Shown piece by piece: positions 16,590 through 25,357 of a stretch of 64,000 bases of DNA. Both the position numbers and the translations under genes were made by a program. The first letter of the stretch is position 1. The number at the start of each line of letters is the position of its first letter. The stretch lies in NCBI GenBank assembly GCA_963668595.1, contig OY764876.1:682001-746000 (forward strand). The letters are read 5' to 3'. The notes under the pieces are model-generated. The model searched no databases and was not told the DNA's origin. It saw nothing but the letters and a program-made list of their open reading frames with translations. The stretch is from GWE2-42-39 sp963668595. GTDB taxonomy: Bacteria > Bacteroidota > Bacteroidia > Bacteroidales > Prolixibacteraceae.

Positions 16590-17456
16590 ATGGAACACAA
16601 ACGCCTGCATGCTTTAATCACTCTGCTCGACGATCCTGATGAATCAGTATTCAGGATGGTTGAACAGGAAATATTGAAAGAAGATGCAGGCATTGTTGAC
16701 CAACTGGAACAAATCTGGGAGACGAGTCTTGATGAGTTGATTCAAAGTCGTATTGAGAATCTGATTCAGCAAATTCAGTTTAACGAAACCAAAGCGAAAA
16801 TAGCCAATTGGGCCAACCAAGACTCTCTCGATTTATTCGAAGGCTATTTCCTCTTGTCGTGTTACCAATATCCGGATATCAAAAAGAAAAGCATCGAGCA
16901 GAAACTGGAGCGAATAACAAAAGATATTTGGCTGGAATTTAAACACTCGCTTACTGCGCTGGAGAAGATAACCATTGTCAATCATCTTCTTTACGATGTG
17001 CATAAATTTTCCATTAATCATTCTAACCTGAGTTCTCCCCAGAATTGTTATCTCAATCAGGTTCTTGATTCGGGTAAAGGGAATGCAGTATCACTTGCTG
17101 TGTTGTATTTACTGATTGCCAGGAAACTGGAATTACCCGTGTTTTTTATCGATTTTCCGCGTAACCCCTTGCTCGCTTACATGGATTTAAGCGTTGCCCG
17201 CGAAGCACATGGAGAAAGCAACGACAATCCAATTCTGTTTTACGTCAATCCGAGCAACAAAGGCGCAATTGTTGGAAAACGCGAGATTGATTACCTGGTG
17301 AAAAAAAATGAAATGCTTTCCCGCGAAATGGTTAGTACGCCATGCTCTGATAAGTTCATTTTGCGACGCATACTCGATTCGCTGATTCTTTCGTACGAAG
17401 AATTAGGTTTTACAGAGAAGGTTGCCGATTTAAAAGATATTATGGCAATGTTATAA
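16590..17456 (+). CDS. SirB1/transglutaminase-like protein
   Basis: 288 residues. The middle section (PQNCYLNQVLDSGKGNAVS, then LAVLYLLIARKLELPVFFID) matches the transglutaminase-like core of the SirB1 family. The N-terminal ~130 residues are helical and HEAT-like (TLLDDPDESVFRMVEQEIL). The usual catalytic Cys position in GKGNAVSLAVLYL is not occupied by Cys, as is normal for SirB1-type proteins, so peptidase or transglutaminase activity is not expected. The cellular role of the family is not established. It shares a transcript with the nucleoside phosphorylase and is convergent, 7 nt apart, with the next minus-strand gene. Confidence 0.75.
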   Translation: MEHKRLHALITLLDDPDESVFRMVEQEILKEDAGIVDQLEQIWETSLDELIQSRIENLIQQIQFNETKAKIANWANQDSLDLFEGYFLLSCYQYPDIKKKSIEQKLERITKDIWLEFKHSLTALEKITIVNHLLYDVHKFSINHSNLSSPQNCYLNQVLDSGKGNAVSLAVLYLLIARKLELPVFFIDFPRNPLLAYMDLSVAREAHGESNDNPILFYVNPSNKGAIVGKREIDYLVKKNEMLSREMVSTPCSDKFILRRILDSLILSYEELGFTEKVADLKDIMAML

Positions 17457-17463
17457 TTTTGCC

Positions 17464-17973
17464 TTACGGAACAGGATACGGGCTTGTTTTTCCTACCGAA
17501 ATTTGTGCTCCGATACTAAACTTCTTCGATACTTTGTATTCTAAAAACATGCTAGCTGCTTTGAAATTCATTGGTTCAAACGGAGTGTTGCCGGGAATAA
17601 TGCCTTGTTTCCATCCGATGCTATTGCCGCCAATTGAAAGCTGATTATTGATGCGGTATTGTGCTTGATTCAAAACAGCAAACGAAGTTCCAGGCAGAGA
17701 GAAAAAAAATGGATTGAATGAGAGTGGAACTGGTGATTGTTCGCTAACCTGAATTGAGAAGTTATTCTGCGGAAAAAGAGGTTGTTTGAAAAACGAGGGC
17801 AAATTATCAGAAAGAGGAGTCAGTATGAGCGGGCTGTTTAAATTCATTCCAGAAAAAAATAATTCGCTTTGCAATTGCTCTGATAACTCAAGTTTCAGAC
17901 TATCGCCGGGAAGTTCCTGCGATTTTGCGTGAAAGGCCAGAAATAAGAAGCCGATTAAAAATATTCTTCTCAT
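17464..17973 (-). CDS. Secreted hypothetical protein, probable small outer-membrane protein
   Basis: 169 residues with a signal peptide (MRRIFLIGFLFLAFHAKS, then QELP). The C-terminal half has alternating hydrophobic strands (AQYRINNQLSIGGNSIGW, then FLEYKVSKKFSIGAQISVG), resembling part of a beta-barrel or a surface beta-sandwich. No named family recognised. It is separated from the upstream barrel gene at 18026 by a hairpin terminator, so it likely has its own promoter or is read through. Confidence 0.65.
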   Translation of the reverse strand: MRRIFLIGFLFLAFHAKSQELPGDSLKLELSEQLQSELFFSGMNLNSPLILTPLSDNLPSFFKQPLFPQNNFSIQVSEQSPVPLSFNPFFFSLPGTSFAVLNQAQYRINNQLSIGGNSIGWKQGIIPGNTPFEPMNFKAASMFLEYKVSKKFSIGAQISVGKTSPYPVP

Positions 17974-17981
17974 GGCTTTAA

Positions 17982-18016
17982 AAAAAGAATAAGGCCGATC
18001 GTTGAATCAGCCTTAT
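17982..18016 (-). terminator. Intrinsic terminator after the OmpW/PorT-like barrel gene
   Basis: On the minus strand a 7-bp stem (17989-17995 with 18010-18016) continues after one mismatch with three more pairs and is followed by a T-run (the A-run at 17981-17986). Confidence 0.7.
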
Positions 18017-18025
18017 CGTTATTAT

Positions 18026-18610
18026 TTAGAATAATTTGATTCCTAAACTTAGTAAGAACGTTTTATTCTTCGAATCAGAAAAATCAGGCAGGTCGGTAAT
18101 CATATTGCTACCCGATTCAACGCGAACGTCGAATGTAAACATCAGAAAATCAACTCCTGCTCCGTATTGCCATCCCATGAAGCTGTCTTTGATGTTTTCT
18201 TTTGAAAAAGTGCTGCCACTAACTTCTTTGTCGGCCAGGTATGAGAACATTGGACCACCCATTACACGTACATTGAATGCGTCGCTTTTAATAAGTTTCA
18301 CCCCAACTAAAACTGGTATATCTATCGCTTTTAGATTGAATTCGTTAACTGTACTTACACCAACTTTTTTTATAATTCCTCCTTTATTCGAATAGTATGC
18401 TTCGGGCTGAAGGTAAATCCGCCCCAGATTCAGGCGGGCAAAAGCACCAAAATTGGTTTTGTTAACGGTCTCATCGTTATAGTCCGATGCTTTAACCGAA
18501 ATTTTGGAAGTGTTGAGTCCTGCTTTTAAACCCAGATCAAAAAAGTCTCCCTGGGCATGGCTTACTGATACAAAAAGTAACAGAAGACTGGCGAAAAATA
18601 ATTTTTTCAT
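18026..18610 (-). CDS. Outer-membrane beta-barrel protein (PorT/OMP_b-brl family)
   Basis: 194 residues from the start that opens a clean signal peptide (MKKLFFASLLLLFVSVSHAQ); the frame is open 18 codons further upstream without signal character. The mature protein has the pattern typical of Bacteroidota porin-family proteins: FDLGLKAGLNTSKISVK near the start, IYLQPEAYYSNKGG in the middle, and a final strand LLSLGIKLF. An eight-stranded barrel is expected. Specific function unknown. Confidence 0.8.
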   Translation of the reverse strand: MKKLFFASLLLLFVSVSHAQGDFFDLGLKAGLNTSKISVKASDYNDETVNKTNFGAFARLNLGRIYLQPEAYYSNKGGIIKKVGVSTVNEFNLKAIDIPVLVGVKLIKSDAFNVRVMGGPMFSYLADKEVSGSTFSKENIKDSFMGWQYGAGVDFLMFTFDVRVESGSNMITDLPDFSDSKNKTFLLSLGIKLF

Positions 18611-18687
18611 GCTGATAAGTTTTTTTTGTAAAACGTAATGCAAGATACAAATATTACTTGCCAAATCTATTAGGCAGGCCTAAAAAC

Positions 18688-19425
18688 TTACTTTATTGAG
18701 GGGAAATAGTCGGCATCAATCCGGTGCATGCCTGTAAATATTGTTTGAACAACCTCGGGATTCGAGGATTTTAGTTGCGTTAAGATTTGCCGTACATACT
18801 CTCTTTTCGACTCTTTTTCGTATTGGCATTTTTTTACTTCGGGGTGAAAATTTCGCAGCGAGGCATATTTAGCAAGATCTTCCTGTGTGAGCAGAAGTAG
18901 TGGACGTATCAGTTGCATTTTTCCTTCAAACATCGATAATGATGCAGGCAACGCACTGATGTTCCCTTGATAAAACATGTTTAGCAAAAGCGTTTCTACG
19001 GCATCATTCATGTGATGTCCCAGTGCAAGCTTGTTGAAATTCAGTGATTGGGTTTTCTCGAATAAAATTTTTCGGCGGTTCCACGAACAGGCAAAACATG
19101 GCGATTCGTCTAAATTTGCAGTCGGTGGTAATTCGGTACTAATTAAATGGAATGTAACACCACGGTCTTTGCAAAAAGTTTTCATGTATTCAACGTCCGA
19201 TTCGTAAGGAACAGAACTGAATTTTATGTGTATGGCAGCAAGTTCGAATGGTACTCCGGCATATTTTTGTCGTCCGGCCAGTAAATCAATCAGAGCCAGC
19301 GAATCTTTGCCTCCCGACAGGCCAACCATAATGCGGTCGTCTTTGTTAATCAGTTGGTAATCGTTAATTGCTTTGCCAACCTTACTGTATATTTTCTTCA
19401 GAAAAACCTGCTGCAAATCTTTCAT
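18688..19425 (-). CDS. ttcA: tRNA 2-thiocytidine biosynthesis protein (TtcA-like)
   Basis: 245 residues. The PP-loop ATP-binding motif SGGKDS is near residue 36 (MVGLSGGKDSLALID). A CxxC pair follows (SPCFACSW) with a further Cys (KKCQYEKESKREYV), matching the Fe-S-dependent TtcA/TtuA family that thiolates tRNA (C32 for TtcA). The motif LALGHHMNDAVETLLLN is also characteristic. It starts 26 nt after the stop of the FucR-like regulator and may be read from the same transcript, although the functions are unrelated. The assignment to TtcA rather than a related PP-loop thiolase is probable, not certain. Confidence 0.8.
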   Translation of the reverse strand: MKDLQQVFLKKIYSKVGKAINDYQLINKDDRIMVGLSGGKDSLALIDLLAGRQKYAGVPFELAAIHIKFSSVPYESDVEYMKTFCKDRGVTFHLISTELPPTANLDESPCFACSWNRRKILFEKTQSLNFNKLALGHHMNDAVETLLLNMFYQGNISALPASLSMFEGKMQLIRPLLLLTQEDLAKYASLRNFHPEVKKCQYEKESKREYVRQILTQLKSSNPEVVQTIFTGMHRIDADYFPSIK

Positions 19426-19451
19426 TTTTATTGAAATGGAGAAAGATTGTT

Positions 19452-20447
19452 TTACAGTGACCCGCGCATAATTAATGAAGAAGAAAGTTCTTCATATACT
19501 TTTTCTTTTGACGAGATAAAGTGTGCCGCTTTTTCTCCCATTTCTGAAAAATTGATTGAAATAACCGTAATTCCAGAGCTGACAATTTCCTTCATTGGTG
19601 TGTCGTTGTAGGAAAGAATACCAATGTCTTCTCCCAGTTTCATGCCTGATTGTTTGCAACTTTTAACAATACTCACCAGATCGTCATCTTTGATTACAAA
19701 ATAGGCTTGCCCTTTTTTTAGATTGGTGCCGCTGAATTTTTTTAATACAGAGTGTTTGATTCCTTTGTCAGAACAAAATGAATTAAAGGCATCGATGGTT
19801 TCTGATGGATGTGGTGTATTGGGAGGGAATATGAGAATAAATTCGTCGTAGCGTTTTATCCGTTCTTCGCCACTTAATAAACAGTTATATACAGCCGAAC
19901 TGAAATTCTGAGTGAGGAAAGAAATTTCGTTATTTTCTACATTTCCCATGTCAAGAATCAGCAGTTTATTTGGATCAATTTTTTTCACTACCTCTTCAAC
20001 CCGCTTGTTGTTGATGTTCATTACCAGGTACATGCTGTATTTGCCCAAACTGTTCTGTATGAGCTGCTCAAATATCTCAGGATTGTAATGATGGAACAGT
20101 AGGTCAACGGTGTAACTGTCAGGTAATTCGTTTCTGAAACTATTATATAATTGCTCTTTAAAGGCGCTAAAGTCGTCGAGCAAAACAAATACTTTAAACG
20201 ATTCATTTGAAACAAAATAGCCTTTGGTTGGAGTTGATGAAATAATACTCCGCTGTTTCAGAATATTGTATGCTTTAAATATTGTGTCACGAGATATTCC
20301 GCTGTCTCTGTTCAACTTGTTAACCGATGGGAGAGGGTCTCCTTCTTTCAGAATGCCTAAACTAATGGCTTCTGTTACGGCATGAATCAGCTGTTGTAAT
20401 TTAGTCTGATTCGAATTTTTTTCCGGTATAAATTTGAATTCTTTCAT
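19452..20447 (-). CDS. GntR-family transcriptional regulator with LacI-like sensor domain (FucR-like)
   Basis: 331 residues from the start MKEFKFIPEKNSNQ; a 12-codon upstream extension is unlikely. The N-terminal winged helix of GntR type spans about 10-75 (LKEGDPLPSVNKLNRDSG, then ISRDTIFKAYNILKQRS). The remainder resembles a periplasmic-binding-protein-type sugar sensor (GEDIGILSYNDTPMKEIVSSG), the arrangement of AraR and of the FucR repressor of Bacteroides. The nearby fucI and DUF6786 genes support an L-fucose sensor role. Three inverted repeats precede it, the last being a perfect terminator ending about 10 nt before the start codon. Confidence 0.8.
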   Translation of the reverse strand: MKEFKFIPEKNSNQTKLQQLIHAVTEAISLGILKEGDPLPSVNKLNRDSGISRDTIFKAYNILKQRSIISSTPTKGYFVSNESFKVFVLLDDFSAFKEQLYNSFRNELPDSYTVDLLFHHYNPEIFEQLIQNSLGKYSMYLVMNINNKRVEEVVKKIDPNKLLILDMGNVENNEISFLTQNFSSAVYNCLLSGEERIKRYDEFILIFPPNTPHPSETIDAFNSFCSDKGIKHSVLKKFSGTNLKKGQAYFVIKDDDLVSIVKSCKQSGMKLGEDIGILSYNDTPMKEIVSSGITVISINFSEMGEKAAHFISSKEKVYEELSSSLIMRGSL

Positions 20448-20451
20448 CGTT

Positions 20452-20492
20452 TTAAGTAAAAAAAGCCTGAACTGCCGCTGCAATCCAGGCTT
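20452..20492 (-). terminator. Terminator or attenuator directly before the FucR-like gene
   Basis: On the minus strand a 7-bp stem (20486-20492 with 20463-20469) is followed by a run of seven T and then, within about 10 nt, the start codon of the regulator. It could end the fucI-DUF6786 transcript. Because any promoter for the regulator must lie upstream, it could also act as an attenuator. Confidence 0.7.
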
Positions 20493-20532
20493 AAACCCAA
20501 CAACTTATCTGAATATGTAGTAAAAATTCGCC

Positions 20533-20552
20533 GATGTGAAAGAAATCACATC
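20533..20552. promoter_or_regulatory. CRP-like palindrome upstream of the FucR-like gene
   Basis: Perfect inverted repeat gatgtga-N6-tcacatc, containing the full TGTGA-N6-TCACA pattern of CRP/FNR-family sites (20535-20550). It lies 86 nt upstream of the regulator start codon. A second perfect inverted repeat (atgaata-ttgc-tattcat, 20571-20588) lies 19 nt further upstream. Which regulator binds is unknown. Confidence 0.5.
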
Positions 20553-20715
20553 AACGGAAGTAATTCCACTATGAATATTGCTATTCATTATATTCGGCGT
20601 GAAGATAATAATTCCTGATCTATTTTCAATCATTTTTTTCGGAGTTTGCAATTTTTGTATCTAAAAACAGTAGAAAGGAACTAAAGAAACAAACGTAAAT
20701 TTCGTTCTTGCATCT

Positions 20716-21864
20716 TTAGCTTGTAAATGCTTGCCGGATTTCTTGTATCGAAACATTTAAAATGCGTTTCGAAAGCTTATCCAGTTCCTGTTCTGATCCT
20801 TCAAAATGGATTGTTTCCTGCACATGAAGAAGCTCTTGTTCTGGTTTCAGAAATGCTGCCTTCGACGAGGTTTCCAGTTCGTAAAAAGGGCCCATTTGAT
20901 TTCCGTCGTCAAGTGGCCCGTCGTTGTACGAATTAATTACATCTCCTCCGAATGGCTCTTTTTGTATTTCCCATGCCGAATTAACGTATTCGCGTGCCTC
21001 TTTGTCGATGTTGCATCGGAGTATCGTTAAAATGTGATTGGTGGCATCATACGATCCTAAAACAGGTAATGCTCTTGCCGGAGAAATTCCAATTTTGCTG
21101 CGGTATTTGCCGTCGGCTTTGAAAAAAACTACATTTTCGCCCACATGAAGTCTGTCAGACGGAACTGTTCCGAAGTAATTGTTGTTCACTTTTTCTCCTT
21201 CTGCATCCGGGTTGAACGGAATAATAACCGTCACTTCGGGAGAAGGATTCATCATGCCTAACATCCATATTGATAAGGTTCCTGATTCGGTTGTCCATTC
21301 ATTTTTTCCGACGTTTCTTAACTTATTTTTGGTTTGATAGCCCACAACACGAATTTCTTTCGGGATTTGAATGTCAAAGCTGCTAGCAAGTTCATTTTTG
21401 CACAGTATTTTCACTTGACGTTGCACTTGAGCTGAAAAACGAGTGCCGGAATAATTGGTCAATTCAATATTTTTCTGAAATAAAACAGATTGCTCATCTC
21501 TACTGACGATGTCAAAAGATTCTGTGTCAATGCACTTAGGAGTCTGCCAGTGAGTCATGTTGAAATTAGATCCCGGTTTGAAGAAAATGGAGAACTGGCC
21601 TCCTTCGGGGCCCAGCCAGAATCGTTCTTCGCCTCCATACGCATTGATGTGTTGCTGTATTTCTCCTTTTTTGATGAGTTCATGGTTAATCCATCCATAC
21701 GAAAATCCCTCGTCTCCATTTGACGAACTGGTCATTACCCGACCCTGATATTCCGGTGCAATCAGAATTCTGCTTTGTTCATTCATTAGTTCAACTGGAG
21801 ACAAGTGGGCATTTAAGATTTCTTTATCGAAACCATATTCTCCTTTTTTATACTGTTTATTCAT
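20716..21864 (-). CDS. DUF6786 family protein (galactose-mutarotase-like)
   Basis: 382 residues, recognised as the DUF6786 family, which often accompanies fucose or other deoxysugar genes in Bacteroidota. The N-terminus (LIAPEYQGRVMTSSSNGDEG) and the motif GGEERFWLGPEGGQFSIFF recall the aldose-1-epimerase/mutarotase fold. No signal peptide, so cytosolic. It follows fucI in the same orientation after a 156-nt gap containing a hairpin. An anomerase or sugar-binding role in L-fucose catabolism is inferred from context and fold only. Confidence 0.8.
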   Translation of the reverse strand: MNKQYKKGEYGFDKEILNAHLSPVELMNEQSRILIAPEYQGRVMTSSSNGDEGFSYGWINHELIKKGEIQQHINAYGGEERFWLGPEGGQFSIFFKPGSNFNMTHWQTPKCIDTESFDIVSRDEQSVLFQKNIELTNYSGTRFSAQVQRQVKILCKNELASSFDIQIPKEIRVVGYQTKNKLRNVGKNEWTTESGTLSIWMLGMMNPSPEVTVIIPFNPDAEGEKVNNNYFGTVPSDRLHVGENVVFFKADGKYRSKIGISPARALPVLGSYDATNHILTILRCNIDKEAREYVNSAWEIQKEPFGGDVINSYNDGPLDDGNQMGPFYELETSSKAAFLKPEQELLHVQETIHFEGSEQELDKLSKRILNVSIQEIRQAFTS

Positions 21865-21957
21865 AATGCGATTAAATTACCAACAGATTTTCCGTTTTTA
21901 TTTATCAAATCTGCCTGAGGGAATTTTTGCTTTGGTTTTTACCTGGATGTGTGATAA

Positions 21958-21990
21958 GAAGGGGAACGTGCGGCTATTCACGTCCCCTTC
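21958..21990 (-). terminator. GC-rich hairpin between fucI and the DUF6786 gene
   Basis: Arms 21958-21970 and 21979-21990 pair over 12 bp with a one-base bulge and an 8-nt loop. The T-run on the minus strand is short (cttctta). It may partly terminate transcription after fucI or stabilise the fucI transcript. Confidence 0.55.
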
Positions 21991-22020
21991 GAAATTATTG
22001 AGAAAACTTACTTGTGAAGT

Positions 22021-23805
22021 CTATTGATATAGAGGGCCATATGCGTTGCATGCTCTGTAGTCTGCCCCTTCTTTGTCTGTTCCAAAAGCCGACCATGCAC
22101 TAGGTCTGAAAACTTTTTCGGCTGCAATATTATGCATATTTACAGGGATACGCAAAATTGATGCCAAGGTAATTAAATCTGCACCAATGTGTCCATACGA
22201 AATAGCACCGTGGTTTGCGCCCCAGTTAGCCATCACGCTATACACATCTTTAAACGCATCGTTGTTTTCACTAAGACGAGGAACAAACCATGTGGTTGGC
22301 CAGGTAGGGTCGGTACGAACATCCAGTGTTTTGTGTATTTCCTCTGGAAGTTCTACGGTCCATCCTTCTGCAATTTGCAGTACAGGTCCTAATCCTTTAA
22401 CAATATTAATACGCGACATGGTTACGGGCATTTCGCCTGCAGTTCTGAACTGAGATGAATAACCTCCTCCACGGAAATATCCACGGTTTGCTTGTGGCCA
22501 TTTGGTATTATCCAGACATTTTCGAACTTCTTCTTCTGTAATATCCCAGAATGGTTTCATTGCAGGTCCGCCTTCGGCATTGCGTTGTTGTGCTGTTGCA
22601 TCTAAAGTGGTTGATCCTGAATTGATCAGGTGAATGATTCCATCTTTTGCCAGCCCCGATAAGTCTTTCCCTGTGACACGTTTAACAGCATCTGGACTCC
22701 AGAATGTGCGCACATCAGAGAATATTTGAGCAGTGTTGGTTAATAAATGGCCAAATAGCATTGCAACACCATTTAAACTGTCGTTTTCAGTAGCTACAAC
22801 AAATGCCTGGCGAATGCCATTCCAGTCAAATGATGAGTTCAGAATTGCTTCGGTAAAGTCGCCGTTCGGATAATAGTCGGTCCAGTGGCGCTGTCCCTGG
22901 AATCCGGAAACAATTGCATTGCGCCCTTTTGATTCTTCGCCAAAACCCAGTTCTTTTAATTTGGGATTTCCAATCATCAGGTCGCGCACAATTAAGGTCA
23001 TTTTAACAACAGTTTCCCATTCCCATTCTTTGCGTTTTTGGTCTGAACGATTTTCGGGAGCGTTTAAATCGTCGCCTTCTTTGCAGTTCGCTTTTACCCA
23101 GGCAAGGGCTTTGGTATATTCTTCGTTGTCGAAGATTCCTTCATCAATGCGGCGAATAATTTCTGTCATATCGACTGATTCGTTGCGCATGCCCAAATAT
23201 TCCTGGAAGAAATTAGGATCAACAACAGAACCTGCAATTCCCATTGAAACAGATCCAATCGACAAATATGATTTTCCTTTCATTTGACCGACAACCAATG
23301 CTGCTTTTACAAAGCGAAGGATTTTTTCTTTTACGTCTTCCGGGATTGTTGTATCTGTGGCATCCTGAACGTCTCTACCATAAATACCAAAGGCTGGCAG
23401 ACCTTTTTGTGAATATCCTGCCAGTGCAGCGGCAAGATAAACTGCACCCGGACGTTCTGTTCCATTGAATCCCCATACTGCTTTCGGAATGAGCGGATCA
23501 GTATCCATTACTTCGGTTCCGTAGCACCAGCAAGGTGTTACGGTAAGCGAAACGACTACTCCTTCGCGATTAAATTTATCGGCACAGTGTGCTGCATCGG
23601 CCACTCCTCCGATGGTTGTATCGGCAATAACACATTCTACTTTTTCTCCACTGGGGAAACGAAGATTTTCTTCAATCAATGCAGCTGCAGCTTTAGCCAT
23701 GTTCATGGTTTGTTGCTCCAGCGATTCACGTACTCCGCGTTCTCGTCCGTCAATTACAGGACGAATTCCTACTTTAGGCATTCTGCCAATCAGTCTGTTA
23801 GTCAT
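22021..23805 (-). CDS. fucI: L-fucose isomerase
   Basis: 594 residues, close to the E. coli enzyme length of 591. Converts L-fucose to L-fuculose with Mn2+ (also D-arabinose to D-ribulose). Strong landmarks are MPKVGIRPVIDGRERGVRES at the N-terminus, FQGQRHWTDYYPNGD, NWGANHG and the C-terminal YRACNAYGPLYQ. The metal and catalytic positions known from E. coli are present in their contexts: Glu in VATENDS, Asp in SDVRTFW and His in NWGANHG. Forms a catabolic cluster with the DUF6786 gene and FucR-like regulator downstream. No fuculokinase, aldolase or fucose permease is in the window, so the rest of the pathway must lie elsewhere. Confidence 0.97.
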   Translation of the reverse strand: MTNRLIGRMPKVGIRPVIDGRERGVRESLEQQTMNMAKAAAALIEENLRFPSGEKVECVIADTTIGGVADAAHCADKFNREGVVVSLTVTPCWCYGTEVMDTDPLIPKAVWGFNGTERPGAVYLAAALAGYSQKGLPAFGIYGRDVQDATDTTIPEDVKEKILRFVKAALVVGQMKGKSYLSIGSVSMGIAGSVVDPNFFQEYLGMRNESVDMTEIIRRIDEGIFDNEEYTKALAWVKANCKEGDDLNAPENRSDQKRKEWEWETVVKMTLIVRDLMIGNPKLKELGFGEESKGRNAIVSGFQGQRHWTDYYPNGDFTEAILNSSFDWNGIRQAFVVATENDSLNGVAMLFGHLLTNTAQIFSDVRTFWSPDAVKRVTGKDLSGLAKDGIIHLINSGSTTLDATAQQRNAEGGPAMKPFWDITEEEVRKCLDNTKWPQANRGYFRGGGYSSQFRTAGEMPVTMSRINIVKGLGPVLQIAEGWTVELPEEIHKTLDVRTDPTWPTTWFVPRLSENNDAFKDVYSVMANWGANHGAISYGHIGADLITLASILRIPVNMHNIAAEKVFRPSAWSAFGTDKEGADYRACNAYGPLYQ

Positions 23806-23952
23806 TCTATTTTTAATTTAGGTATTACAAAATTTTTTAGCATTAGCTATGCTGTGCTGTGCTGCTAAATAACGAATATTTTTCCAAATTCAAAATGTTG
23901 ATAAACACATTTGATTTTATTTACTTTAAGCTCAATTAAAATCAATAAGTAC
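23806..23952. promoter_or_regulatory. Divergent control region of fucI and the symporter gene
   Basis: Contains an inverted repeat tttagca / tgctaaa (23836-23842 and 23863-23869, 20-nt spacer) that brackets three tandem TGCTG units (23850-23864) and a small palindrome tagcta. It lies 31-64 nt upstream of the fucI start codon. Candidate operator for the fucose regulator; no clear -7 element could be assigned. Confidence 0.35.
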
Positions 23953-25170
23953 ATGCGAATTCCCAAATTGCGACTACACTGGCAAATACTCATTTCTCTT
24001 GTTTTATCGGCGTTATATGGAATATTTCTGACTGATTATGTGTATTTGGTGGGGTGGATTGGTGAGTTATTTCTGAAAGGATTAAAGATGGTTATTATTC
24101 CATTGATTTTAAGTTCTATAATTTCCGGAGTAACCAGCCTGGGATCGGGGAGTAGCCTGGGGCGATTGGGTATAAAAACATTTACCTATTACATTTCAAC
24201 CAGTTTGTTGGCTATTTTAACCGGATTGTTTCTGGTAAATGTTATCGGACCGGGTAAGGGAATGCATATTACTGCTACAGGAACCGGTGATCTTGCGTTG
24301 CAGTCGTTGTCGCTGAAAGAGGTAATTTTGAATATTGTACCCGATAATATCTTTGCCGCAATGGGACAGGGCAATATGCTTCCTATTATATTCTTTGCCA
24401 TAGTTGCCGGATTTTTTATTACTGGTATTTCGGAACAACCGAAAAAGTTGCTGAGCGATTTTTTTAATGCGATGTTCGAGTTGATGATGAAGATTACTTT
24501 GTTCGTGATCAAATTCACTCCATTTGGTGTTTTTGGTTTGGTTGCTGCGGAAGTTGCTAAAAATGTTGATTCGTTGTCGCGTCTTGCCGGAAATATGGGC
24601 GTTTATATGCTTACAGTGGTTTTGGCTCTGGTCATTCATGCTTCAATTAGCCTTCCGTTGATTGTGCGTTTCTTTGGAAAAGCAAGTCCTCGGAAACATG
24701 CCCGCAATATGCTGACTCCTCTTTTTACTGCATTTTCAACCGCATCGTCGAGTGCTACTTTACCGTTAACCATTGATGCTGTTGAGAATAAGAGCGGCGT
24801 GTCGAACAAAATAAGCAGTTTTACTTTACCGCTTGGGGCTACCATTAACATGGATGGAACGGCTTTGTACGAATGTGTTGCAGCTATTTTTATTGCTAAT
24901 GCATACGGTATTGAACTTACTTTTATGCAGCAAATATTGATTGTATTTACAGCCTTGGTTACATCGATTGGTGCTGCAGGGATTCCGATGGCCGGCTTGG
25001 TGATGATTTCTGTGATTCTTTCGGCGGTTGGATTGCCTATGGAAGGAATCGGGTTGATTCTTGCCGTCGATCTTCCATTGGATATGCTTCGTACTACCAC
25101 TAATGTGTGGAGCGATAGCTGTGGTGCAGTGGTTATTGCCAAATCGGAAGGAGAGCAAACAAACGTGTAA
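23953..25170 (+). CDS. Dicarboxylate/amino acid:cation symporter (DAACS family)
   Basis: 405 residues from the ATG at MRIPKLRLHWQILIS; the frame opens 14 codons upstream without conservation. Inner-membrane secondary transporter moving C4-dicarboxylates, glutamate/aspartate or neutral amino acids with Na+ or H+. Family signatures present: FSTASSSATLPLTID (hairpin 1), LPLGATINMDGTALYE with the NMDGT transport motif, and GAAGIPMAGLVM (hairpin 2). About eight membrane helices. Divergent from fucI. Whether the cargo is a dicarboxylate or an amino acid is not decidable here. Confidence 0.9.
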   Translation: MRIPKLRLHWQILISLVLSALYGIFLTDYVYLVGWIGELFLKGLKMVIIPLILSSIISGVTSLGSGSSLGRLGIKTFTYYISTSLLAILTGLFLVNVIGPGKGMHITATGTGDLALQSLSLKEVILNIVPDNIFAAMGQGNMLPIIFFAIVAGFFITGISEQPKKLLSDFFNAMFELMMKITLFVIKFTPFGVFGLVAAEVAKNVDSLSRLAGNMGVYMLTVVLALVIHASISLPLIVRFFGKASPRKHARNMLTPLFTAFSTASSSATLPLTIDAVENKSGVSNKISSFTLPLGATINMDGTALYECVAAIFIANAYGIELTFMQQILIVFTALVTSIGAAGIPMAGLVMISVILSAVGLPMEGIGLILAVDLPLDMLRTTTNVWSDSCGAVVIAKSEGEQTNV

Positions 25171-25357
25171 ATCCGACAGTGCCGAATTTTGTTATTTCTG
25201 AAATTTGTATCTCGATTATTTGCTGCGATATTTTCACTTTTTTCTTTTCTGAAAAATTGAAAAAAGCTATTTTCAAAGCCCGAAAAAATAGCACAAAACC
25301 ATTGAGGTGGCCATGAATATGGCTGGTATTAATAATAACAATTAAAATTTTTGAACA

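Noticed and set aside
24189..25158. Several long minus-strand frames inside the symporter gene
   Set aside because: They overlap a strongly conserved transporter reading frame and show no domain; shadow frames.
25261..25357. Hairpins upstream of the beta-lactamase-fold gene (8-bp stem 25266-25273/25285-25292 and gccat-gaat-atggc)
   Set aside because: AT-rich or very short stems without a T-run or conserved context; likely chance.
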